Shown piece after piece: positions 38,201 through 50,200 of a DNA stretch of 64,000 nucleotides; position 1 is the first letter of the stretch; each line of letters begins with the position of its first letter. Where the stretch lies: positions 62,001 to 126,000 of the forward strand of contig NW_025940676.1 of assembly GCF_000764305.2 (NCBI RefSeq), given 5' to 3'. The DNA comes from Hyalella azteca. Lineage: Eukaryota; Arthropoda; Malacostraca; Amphipoda; Hyalellidae. The notes under the pieces were generated by a model. The model was not told the origin of the DNA and searched no databases. It saw nothing but the letters and a program-made list of their open reading frames with translations. The position numbers and the translations under genes were made by a program.

Positions 38201-41200
38201 AAAATTCTTCCCATCTACGATCGAATGGAATCATCGTCGCCCGATTCCTAAATAATTCAGACTATTGACATGATTGCACATATTAATAAATTCTCGTTGC
38301 GAATAAAGGGCAGTAACCGCTGAGACCACGTCCAGAAGGCCCTGTTTTTTTTAAATATACCATGTCGTCAGAAGGATGAAGAAAACACCTTGTACAATGT
38401 AAAATTGTTCTATATTTTTGTCATTTGAAGCATATCATTGATGTTTTGAATCATAGTATGCTTGGATGAGGAAAATTTACAGGATAAGAATAAGGAAAAC
38501 AAAAGGATGAAGTAGACCGGACATTCTTTGGAATTAGAGATTTATAGAAGCTTCATCGTTTGCAGGGAGCAGTTGCTTATTGACGGTTGTCAACGCATGG
38601 TAAGTCGGTGTACTCCGTTGTTTGATCGAGATGTTCTCGAAGCTCTAAAGAGGTCTATAGTATAAAATTTCCCAGCAAAGAAAACGTCTAAATACATAAC
38701 TCGAACCTAATGCCTTGTATATAAAAATAATACCATCAATCGAGTGAAGATGGAGACAAATTACGTCGTGACTTGCAATGCAATTGAACAAATTATGGTT
38801 ATTTAATTTCTCGAGAATTAATAGACATGATTTGCAAACGTGAGTGCAGCATATATACCGCTCAAAAACAAAGAAAAGTGTAATAAATAAACTTCCGTTC
38901 CCTTAAAATATTCAATAAAACTATGAAAACTAAATTCGATTAACTGATAATTGATTCAGAAACAAGAATGGCGTTTCAGATCTGAATAAATTCTACCATC
39001 TACAAATTATTTAATATTGTTCGTTACATTTACTCCGCTTGCCTCATTATATCCATCAAGATTTTTCAAAATGCTCCTTCGGGGCGTTTGACTGTTATGC
39101 AGAAGCTAGAGTTATAAAAACTTTCGAGTACAAATTGTTTCATTTCTTATGGAATTTACGGGGCGTATTTTAAGCACAAACGCTTAAATTATTACAATTT
39201 TCGCCTCTGCCTAATAAGATACGCAGAGCAGTTACGCTGTCATACTCGTAAAAGATAATACCTAATGGTCTATAATAAGATAAATGATAGGGCATATATG
39301 GCAAATGATCGAGTGACGTAGACATTAGAGTGCCGTGAACATTGTGTTCATGCAGTAACATGCAACACTTCGAACATGCAGTAACATGCAAAACTTCGAA
39401 CAATCTGATAGAATCTGAGTCACGAATAGCCTGAACTTGATATCATGTTTAAAATATTGTTTCCACTTTTAAAACGTTTCCATACTAACCTGTTTTAATA
39501 GGAAAATCATATCGACACCAACTTCATATTAACACTCCAAACCCCCCATCAAAATGAATCTAATATCCTTGGGTATTATCGAGGTGACTGAAACCTTCGA
39601 ACATCAGTCTCTTGGGAGGTTTTTGTTAACAGACACTCCGGGCGTCCTTTTGAAATTTTGCATATTGCATCGAAAGCTAAGGCGGCTACTGTGGCAGAGG
39701 TGACAACGACCTCCGAGACAGCGACAGCAAGACGACTTCGGCAGTTACGGTGGCAACGATTGGTGACTCAGTGATAACAATGGCAAAGTCAGCGATGACG
39801 TTGGAAGAGGTGATAATGAAGAGAGAGTTAAGATAATGTCGAAAACAAGCTGCGACTTGTTGTACTGCGAAGTCGGCGTAGCGACTTGTTGGAAGAAGTA
39901 ACAATGCGTTATATGTTATAAAAGAAAAGCTACATTAACAACCTTTTACAGGTATCACATTCCTTCTCGACTATTTCATCACTAGTTCCAAGATAAGTAA
40001 CTTCCCAGTTTTGACCATGCTTACCTTTGAATTGGCAAATCAATAGATTTCTATCACTTTCCCACTCAGCGATCTTTTCGAGATAATCATTTATACTACT
40101 AAATAACTTAAAATAAGTATCATGGAAGTTACATCTTCACTGGTTGGTCACAGAAAACTCAAAGAGATATTTCACTGAGATAGATCGGTCACTTATTAGT
40201 TTCCCACTATTAAAATCAAAAAGTGTTTTTAAAAATATCGAGTACGATCCCGTATTTTTGATTAATAATGTGAATATCATACATTAGCAAACGTTGTAGA
40301 AAATTTAAATTATAGAGTGTGTCAGCGATGTTCTGACGCCAGCGGAGCAGCAATAATTTCTTTCTTAGTTCAGTATGCATTCATGGCACTTCTCTTGGCA
40401 TCCGTCCTGCTCACCTGGGCATTTCTTTAAATAAATTTTGTGAGAAGCTAAAAAAGAAAACTGGCAAGTTGGAAACCCGACGTACGTCTGGGGCCATTCG
40501 TCTTCTTTCTGGCCACTCGACGCGCCAAGTATAACGTCTAATTACATCTACGTCAACCGTTTCCATTTTGTTTCAATATTTTTAAGCGTTCAATATGAAT
40601 AATTTCCAGACGAAGTGTTCCTCTCGCGTAAAATAAATCCCCTTCACAGTTATTCTGATAGCGATTATGGACTGACGAAATTCACAGAGCTTGACTAACA
40701 GTAAAGAAGAGATTGAAGACATAACATCAACCAAACATATGACTTCTGAACCTTCTTTCTTTGTCTCGAGCAACTCACTCATCACCTCCATCATCATCGC
40801 AGTCATCACCCTCATCGTCGTTCCATAAAAAATTTTTATCACGGAAACAAATAAAAATCGTAACGCAGGTATATGGAGAGTTGGTATCATATTCTTTTTA
40901 TTAATAATCTATTAATCAAATGGGAACTCCTGATCCCTCCTTAAAGCCCGCCTATTAAGTCCTGAATAATTCTTCCTATTCCCGTTCAACCCTAACCCAA
41001 CGCCGTACCTTGTCCGTGCCAATTCTCGGTCCATAAGAAATGCAACAATTCTTTTGAGTACGCTTTTATTGTTCAGAACACTACAAATGTTTAAGTGTCT
41101 TCAGAATTTTTTTATGTGCATAGTTCACCATTGCTTCAAATCTAAAGCTTTATGTTTCTATTAGGAAAAAAATACTATAGGTCATCTTGGTCACCGCGTT

Positions 41201-44200
41201 TGAATTTACACGCTCGAAATAATCATAATGATTCATGCGACTGTGGTTAAGAAGGCTACATAGTTCATACCTGCATTATTCTTTCAGCTTATGGTTTTAT
41301 CGCTACTCAAGCTGCAGCTAGTTACGATTTTCACAAGCACTTAATAAATTTGTGCACTAGATTTACAATTTAATATTAATTTCTAATTAAAAATTAGAAT
41401 TTTAACATTATCTAATTAGTAATTTTTTCGCATGTCACAAGTTGTAGAATATTCTATCTTAGCAATCAATATTGCTTGAAACAGCTAATTTCAAAAAATT
41501 TTATATCCATGATTAATCATTTTCAAAATAACTTACCAATTTCAATCTGTCATCACTGATTCATAACGGTTTCATACCAGACCATACGAATGAATGTCCT
41601 AAAGATTGTTAATAATTGCTCGGTGCTCATTTTGGCATCCTGAATCGCATTAGTTCTAACGTCGGTAGCGAAAATGAGTTGAAATACCTAATTAATTTGT
41701 ACTTTAGCAGATACATTCACATTCGCAGATACTTGGAGCGTCTATTTTCATTTTGATCATCTCCATGGCGACGATGATCGAGGCCAGGGTGCCAACGGCG
41801 GTAACGATAAAAGATGTGGATAGGACGACCAATGCAGCGGCAACAACGGTGACGACGAGAACTGAGGCAGCAGCGGCGTTGTTGATGACGGCAGCAACTA
41901 CAACGGAGGCGGCGACAAAGCTCGATGCGTCGGCGCAAATTGTTGAGAGCGAGCGTCAAACGGTGTGAAATTATTTGCAAATCATCTATCGTAATACGAA
42001 ATATAACAAAATTTAAATGAAAAATATGCAAAATAAACTTGGTAATCACTTGGATCAAATAATTTATGACCATAAATAGTCGTTATTCGGATAGCACACC
42101 ATTGAAATGTTCATCAGCAATGTTGTACGAGCAGAACGGTTTACTTAAGTAATATTGGCCTAAATTTTGTAGAAGCTCGACTGTTCGGCTTAGCGACGAA
42201 GGCAACTACCGTGTTAATAGCTTTGTCTACTGCTACCTCCACCAAGACCTGCATAGTGGGTGAGTACCGTTAACAACGCTCTCTAGCCGTCACCTCATTC
42301 AAGTCCAGCATTGTTAGTGAGTACCGCCACACCACCAGGACCTGCATTGTCGGTGCGTACTTTCACTAACGCTGTCCACCGCCACACCACCAGGACCTGC
42401 ATTGTCGGTGCGTACCTTCACTAACGCTGTCCACCGCCACACCACCAGGACCTGCATTGTCGCTGCGTACCTTCACTAACGCTGTCCACCGGCACCTTAA
42501 CAAAAACATTCATTTCAGGTGGTTTCCGCCATTAGCTTTCATAACCAAAACCTTTTTAAGTCCACATTTTTGTTATATTTGAATATATCATTTGTTAAAA
42601 ATTATAATGGTTTATAGCTACTTAGTTTCCCAAAGAACAGTTAATGCTCAGCTCATAACACAATTTCTGTTTCAATTATTTCTCGGATTGTACCATTGAA
42701 CCAAGACTCATGCATGCAGTATTACATCATCAACATTGTATTGCGGGAAGAGATTTGTCTCAGAAAATTATTACTGCACAAATATACCAAAACATCACAG
42801 ACGATTGAGTGAGGACGAAGGACAAGGGAAGTTTTTTTTGATGAGGTGAATGTTCCAATATTCTTTTCAGACTTGGAATATGAATATTCTTATTGCATAT
42901 GAACATTCATATTTAGGGACTGGGATTTTTGCATAATTTGAGTGCCGTACATGGACCATAAGCTTCTTGTCATGTGTAGGGAATTGTCAATAAGAAATTC
43001 TCTCGAGTTGTTCTTATAGTAATGAATAACTAGCAACCTAGATTTTAACCTTTATGGAAGGTATAACTTTTGAAATATCTGCAAAATTAAAGCAGAATGA
43101 CTAAATGCCTGCGGTAAACAAGTTAGAGGAAGCCAGTTATTGGAGGTTTTTATTTCCAATTTGGACTGTTGATCCACACAAGGCATAGAAACTGTTAACG
43201 ACATTTTTTTTTAATGCTAAAACAGACTCTAGTCGCAAATTTTCTCAAGTAAACGCATCCATGAATGTCGTTATACTACTCAGAATTAAAATTTTGCTCA
43301 TTTCAGTTCAAAAGAGGCTACATTTCAGGGTTTAGAGACCAGTGAATAGTGAGTTAGAGCCTAACAGTCCATTACGGTAATAATTGAATTTTTAAGGGCT
43401 ACTTTTCTGTAGTGCGAGGTCCCGGTAATTTGTGTAAACGCAAACGCCGTTACTTGGAAATTCAACGAGCTCTGCCGACTGAGGAGAAGTTTACCGGAGA
43501 CGTCGAGCTCTCCGGCTCCATGATGGACTCAAGTCGTCCGGACGAAAAAATCGCTGACAAGTCCTCCCGCGGGTTTTTGACTTTCTGGAAAGCATCCACT
43601 TCAACGTTTGTGCTGACATCCAACGTCACCAGCTTCGTTCGAATAGGGAGATTCATCCAAATCTTCATTGGTTTAGGGTGCAGAGCCACCCTCTGCATAC
43701 ACAACTAAATGCATTATGAAAAAATACATATCTATTGCACTTTAATATGTTACTCGACCCCAAATAATTGAAAGATTCCTTGATGGCTTACTTATATCGC
43801 TAAGAGAGAATGAACTTCAAGTGAAGTTCACTCTTTACCGTGCATGATCCATATTAAAGTAAATATATTCATAAAATGATTTCGGTAAGATCCTATTACC
43901 ATAGCCGAAAATGGTAACACTAAGCCAAATTAGTCATGTAAACACATAACATTTAAATTAATTGCAGAGAAATTTGAAATGAAGTTGACCAAAATATCCT
44001 CATTGCCTAATAAAGCACTTTTCAAGCTTCGTCTGTAACATCCAGACGAGTATTTTCTGTCGACGTATATCAAAAGCAATGGATTAAATGTAAATATTCG
44101 ATTATAAATAACTTCTACATCAAGCTAAGAAATACAACTATAAAAATTGATGCGATTTAACTACTGCTAGTGAAATAGTTTGACAATTAACTGAAAATCG

Positions 44201-47200
44201 CTTAAATTCCTTGGTGAATTCGAAATATGAACAATTCGTAGCCTAATGCATTGTGGAATATTAAAATTTATAAATGAATAAGCCGAGCTTTTAATTAAGA
44301 GATTCATCTATGCATATGGTAAGTTGTTGTTCTCTTCGGGAGAAAATACTTACTCTATCGTATTCAACGCTGTTTCAGTACAATAATGCATCAAACTGAG
44401 AGCAAGCTTAGCTAATACACATTGAGTGTGTCTTTCTGAGGCTCCTAAGTTTTTTCAATGTCCATCATATTCATTCATTCTACGTATAACTTCACCGAAA
44501 TGTAGAGAAGAGCACTCGTCGTGTACCTTATCTCTGACTTTAATCCGAAATTACCCGTAATCGTGTCAGGTTCAAATTTTGTTATTGCGGTGCCACCAGA
44601 AAAAAGTGGAAAAGAACGAGAGGAGGCGGGGGGTGGCCAGCGAAGAAGGTGAATTGAAGAGTACCATAGAAGATGAAAAAATAAGGCGCATTGCGCATGA
44701 TTTGGTTGGACTGCAAGTAGTTCGGACCATGGTAGAGATGGCAATGAAAGCGTCCTTGAGCCTGTGTCAACCCCAGCAACTAGAGAGGCAACCCAGAAAG
44801 AGTTGCACGTTGCCAAGAAACTATACAACACTAACAGTAGGATACTAAGTAGACTGGTGAGCACCCATAAAGAAATTTACATGAAAGGATTCAATGCGAC
44901 AACTGTTCCATTGATCTTTCCATTTCTGATGGCTCCATTTAACAGTGATGTTGAATTCATAGTCGTGTTGGTTAAGGCTCTCCAAGCTTCGGGTGCTATT
45001 AGAGTGAAATAATATGTTCCTAATGTGCCTCATGAAATAATAGTGATTCATCCTAATGATCTTATCCTTATAATGATTCATAATGTTCTTGTTCCAGCCG
45101 TTGTGCTAAAGGAAAATAATAAGTTCCATATACTTTATTCATGTTCTGTCTCAATTTCTTGAAATGATGATTCCTAATGATTTTGATTCCTAATGATTTT
45201 TTTCCTAATAATAATGATTCATAATGTTCTTCCAGCCGTTATTGCGAAGGGAAAGTAATATATATGTTTTTTATACTTGATTCATTTTATGTTCATTCAT
45301 TCTTGATTCATTTTATGTTCATTCATTCTTTTATGTTCATTCATTCTTGATTCATTTAATGTTCATTCATTCTTTTATGTTCATTCATTCATGATTCATT
45401 TAATGTTCATTCATTCTTGATTCATCTTTTAAAGTTTGTAACAGGATTTATTTCGAATAAACTTTTAAAATGTACATGTTTTGTCATTAATCTCCTTAAT
45501 AAACTGAAGTTTGAGCTTGATTGAATTTTAACTACTGGTTTTTCAAAAAGTTGAATGTAAAATGAACGTAACGATCTGTGGAGGAAAGCTGTTATGGAAT
45601 TTTATGAACCTCATGGTATTCTTTCCCTCCACAGTACCCTATGAGGTTCGAAACCTGTCATTACAGGTCGAAAGCTGTCAAGATAGGTCTTACTTTTAAT
45701 GAACCTTGATGAATAACTAAGTCATTTTTGAAGATAGAAGCATGAACTTGGTCTCGTTGGATGCGCCTCAGGCTCCCATTTCGTAAATTGGCAACGGAAT
45801 TTGGCTACATCCAAAAACGAAAAAGTTATTCAATAAAATGTCGTTTATATGAGTAACTCTAGATTATAGATTTATGCACCAAAATTCTACCAGCATGTCT
45901 TTAAATCCTAATAAATAGAATTATGTGCTGAAATACTGAAATTTCGGGTAAAATCACGAAAAACGGATATAAAACTCATAAAATATTGCAAAAGTCGAAC
46001 ACGGTTCCCAGATTCTCAAATGACAACCTTGGACGCATCTTACCAAAATAAAGTAATATTCTGCCTTTTAATGTGACTGAGCTATTCGTACAAGTGTAAA
46101 ACCTGTAATTACAGGTTTTGAACCTGTCATGACAGGTTTCGAACCTCATGGGGTAATGTGGCGGGAACGATGACCCCCAAGTGCGTTTGAGGGGAAAACA
46201 TGAATCTTGATGAATAACTAAGTCAGTTTTAAAGATAGAAGCATGAACTTGGTCTCGTTGGATGCGCCTCGAGCTCCCATTTTGTAAATTGGCAACGGGA
46301 TTTGGCTAGGTGCGAAAACGAAAAAGTTATTCAATATAATGTGATTTTTCTAAATAACTTTGTAACTATCGCAGATTTTTGCACCAAAATTCTACCAACA
46401 TGTCTTTAACTCCTAATAAATAGAATTACGTGCTGCAATGCTTCATTCGAGGTGAAATGATGAAAAACATATGTCTACATCATAACTATTTGCTAAAGTC
46501 GAAGCACGTTCCCAGATTCACAAATGACAACCTTGGTAGCATCTTACCAAAAGAAAGTAATACTCTGCCTTTTAATGCGACTGAGCTATTCGTCCAAGTG
46601 CAAAACCTGTCTTGACAGGTTCTGAACCTGTCTGTAACGAGTCTATGCACTAACTGCCCTCTGGGCACTCCACGATACCTTGATTGGGTCGTATGTTTGC
46701 TTCTATGAGCCCTGCCTGTCTGCTTAAATTCACGGTTTGAACTCATGACGTGTTCAACCAACCCGGTCCCGATTTTGCCGTCGGCACAATATCAGCCACT
46801 TCAAGACGATGTTCTGGCTTTGGAGGAGTCATCTCACATACAAGGATTTTTCATAGAAGCTCAAACTTTTCAACTGAGAAAACTTGTCACACACCGCTCG
46901 TGTGCATCCAGGCAGTGTGAAAGCTGCCACGTGCTTAATGACCTAATGATCTCTGCCCAGCACAGGCAGGAGGACGAACTAGTAGCACCTACATCCACGC
47001 CGAGGTCTTCATTCCAAAACTTGAGGCTGCGAACACTAAACAGAAATTAATGTCTTACACTAGTCAGAGCCTCGCAGAGATATTCATCCATCCTGATTCT
47101 CTCAAGGTATTAATTCTATAACGTTGCATGGATACCATCACTTTTCATAAACCTTAAATTTCTCATCTCATTTGCACACCTTCAATTACGTGTAACTTTG

Positions 47201-50200
47201 GATTTTATAGTAGAAATCCATATCGCAGCTTAAACTAATTGATTGCATCTACAACAGAGGCTGGTTTTGAGGGAAGTAGTAACCTTGTTGAAACGCTCCT
47301 TTTGAAAAAAAAAAAAACATTGTAGAGATTCTATTTTTGGATGACTCTACCGTGTATGCAATAACCTGTGCTGAAAATTATGACAGTAAAGGCTACTTGT
47401 CGGATGAGATTCAAGTTCAATCGGCTCTAAGATATTTCTCCATTGAGTGTCCAAATTTCCCTAACCAACAAATAACCTGCCTATTACATCATCTGGGATC
47501 ATTCTTTTATCATTGTGTTACCTGCAAAGGCTTTGAAGCAAGAAGGAAAACTTGATGCTTCCATGAAAAAATTCCCTCATGATAGGTATGCTTACTTAAA
47601 CGATTGGCAAGAAAGTATTTCTGCTCATTTAAAAAAAAAATTAAATTTCAGGAAACAAATATTTCCATAAATGTAAATATAGATGGGATTCCTTTATTTG
47701 AAGATTCCAGACGTTTTCATGCGTATCCCATTCTATCGCAGTTGTGCATCACGGATGCTTCAAAAATAATTTGTGTATTAGTGTACCTCTCTGAATCTGG
47801 AAATGAAAATAAAATGCCTGATATAAACAATTTTCTTGAAGATTTAGTTGAAATTTCTCAAATATTTGTGAAGGATAAGGATTGGCAATTGCTGAAATGC
47901 ACATTGAAGTTGGTATTCAAGCCTCTGTTTTTGACGCTCCAGCTCGTTGCGAATTGAAAATAATCAAGAAACATAACTCGTATGGAGGCTGTGAACGTTG
48001 CATTGAAGAAAGTTTGTATGCTGGTGGTCATGTATTACTCCCTGATATAAGTTCTCCCATAAGAATTGAGGATTTTTAGTACCCGAGTAATGCCAACCCT
48101 AGGCAAAGAACCCGAGAACAGCCAGTAACCGCGAAGCCCAGTCAAAACTGCAATTAGATTAGCACTAAAAGGTTAGTAAAATTTTGCCTCTTTCACAACT
48201 TCTTACTCGACCGCATATATAAATGTCTAATTAATCCCATCAGTGACGTCCTTATGCCTATTTAAGTCAAGCTTTACTCCTCCTAAAACATTCTGAAGCC
48301 CCCTCTCAAAAAAGTTATCCCAATTGAGAGGAGGGCACCAATGCTCACATTGTTGCCCCGAATTTAACATCAGACGAGCCTGATGGCAGGCACTCCAGGC
48401 CTTATCCGAACGGTGGCTTGCAAGAGCTCTTCGCGGGTCCACCGCATTCAACGCCTCCAGAATTGATTGTGGTTGAATCTGCTGAGGCACAGCCATGTGC
48501 TTCCGAATTTAGTGCGAGTCTACGTGAAAACTTCATTATAATTTACAAATATAACTAATTTTTTACGGATGATCATCGTATGGAAACATTGAAAAAAATT
48601 TGTAGAGTTTGATCTCACTTTGAATCAATACATATCTTATAATCAACACTAAGCTCGATTTACAATTTAAAAAATAATTCTTCAGTTTAACGAAGAATCC
48701 AAGAAAATATTGCCTGTGTCAATTGCGGATTGTCGAAGCATAGATTTTCAATTAGGTCATCATTTTTGTGAGCCTGCATTAATATCACGGCTGCTTGGAT
48801 CATGTGTTCATTTATAATATAATCCTGTGGTAATTCGCGTGATGAGGTAGAATAAACTTTAGCTTTCACGTAATGTGTAACGCTGGGCAAACTGAAAACC
48901 GGTGCACTGAATTATTATTTATCCTTTTTCTTCCGGTCGGCTTAGCCAACATAATACGGGGCTTCATCGAGCGCTTCTCGTTGAGGATTAATTCGGCATG
49001 AAAGGGTGTTTTTTCTTCATTCAAGGAAATTTTTTATAATAATGTCCTGCAATCTAGTTCACGACACATTGTTTTAAAAGCTTTTTATTATACATCATAT
49101 AGTTTTCTGAGCTTCACTTTCACACAATTGTGACCTATGTAGAACTTTTTGATTATTCATAAGCTTTTTTTCCTATGGAATTTTTTTGTGATCAAGCACT
49201 ACCTCTACTATAGTAATTACCGTTTCGACGCTAAGGGTGAAATTTCTTTACCTTTGTATTACTGCATCACTCAAAATAAGTAAGCTCCCGATTTCACCTA
49301 ACCGAAACTAAAAACTATACGTCTTCCTAATAAATGTCACGTCTGCTGTGCATTCATTTATTGTACATTGTTTAATATACGTGAAAGAAGAAAATTAATT
49401 TCCTGGATTATAGACACCCATTTCGTTTATATTCTTGTATATGCGACTACAGATCATTGAGCGGTCGAACAGTTCCTACCCGTTACCCTCTACCATACAT
49501 CCGAGACATTGCATCGTCACTCGCGGTGAGCACAATCTTCAGCAGTAGTAGTTTAATGGTTTGCTAGCGCTTCAGCTATCAAACAATTTTGCACCGGAGG
49601 ACAAAATATAACATCGTCAGCGAGGCGGAAGGTCTTAATTGTTCAAAATCTCCAATAACACCCACAAGGGGCGGGAGATCTCAGATGTCCACCCCGCTGA
49701 AGCTGGCATGAAAGAAGCAGCATTAGCATCTCAATGAGACGAAGTGACAAGGAGGGACAGGTGAAAAGCAACAGAAATTAAGACACTTACCTTCATAATA
49801 AGAAATTACGACACACGCCTTTATAATAACTAACCCCACAACTGAGACCTGCAGTCAGACACAGCGAGCTCAGCGGTGGGTCGCTCAGGAACAAACCCAC
49901 TAGGAGCGCGAAATCCCATAGGACTTCCGATGAACAAAAACACCTATCAGTAGTCTCCCTGAGGGGGCAATCTTCAGCAAAATTGATCTGCTCCGGGCAT
50001 ACAATCCAATTTACGAAGCAGACATCCCGAAGACAGCAATCACAACTCCTTGCTGCCTTTTTTGATTTGTTCGCATGCCTTTCGAACTACGCAAACAAAA
50101 TGCCGCTCTGACGTTTCAGCGCTTCCAATACCAAGTTTTAACTAATCACCTGCGACGTTTGTAGCAATTGTTACGTTGCAGGATTAGTTATTCTAAATAT

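Larger units (their letters stand above)
44723..46630 (+). mobile_element. 3' fragment of the tyrosine-recombinase element
   Basis: Homology to the full element begins abruptly at CGGACCATGGTAGAGATGG (32347 in the full copy) and continues through the end of the coding region, the TTCATTCATTC array and the palindrome-bearing flank. It ends just after the palindrome at 46605. The recombinase domain is absent. It retains a 190-bp stretch missing from the full copy's first 3' block, so neither copy descends simply from the other. Confidence 0.85.

Noticed and set aside
41753..41968. Ala/Thr-rich 71-codon frame
   Set aside because: Composition reflects a GCG/ACG-biased trinucleotide stretch; no family, start context or splice support.
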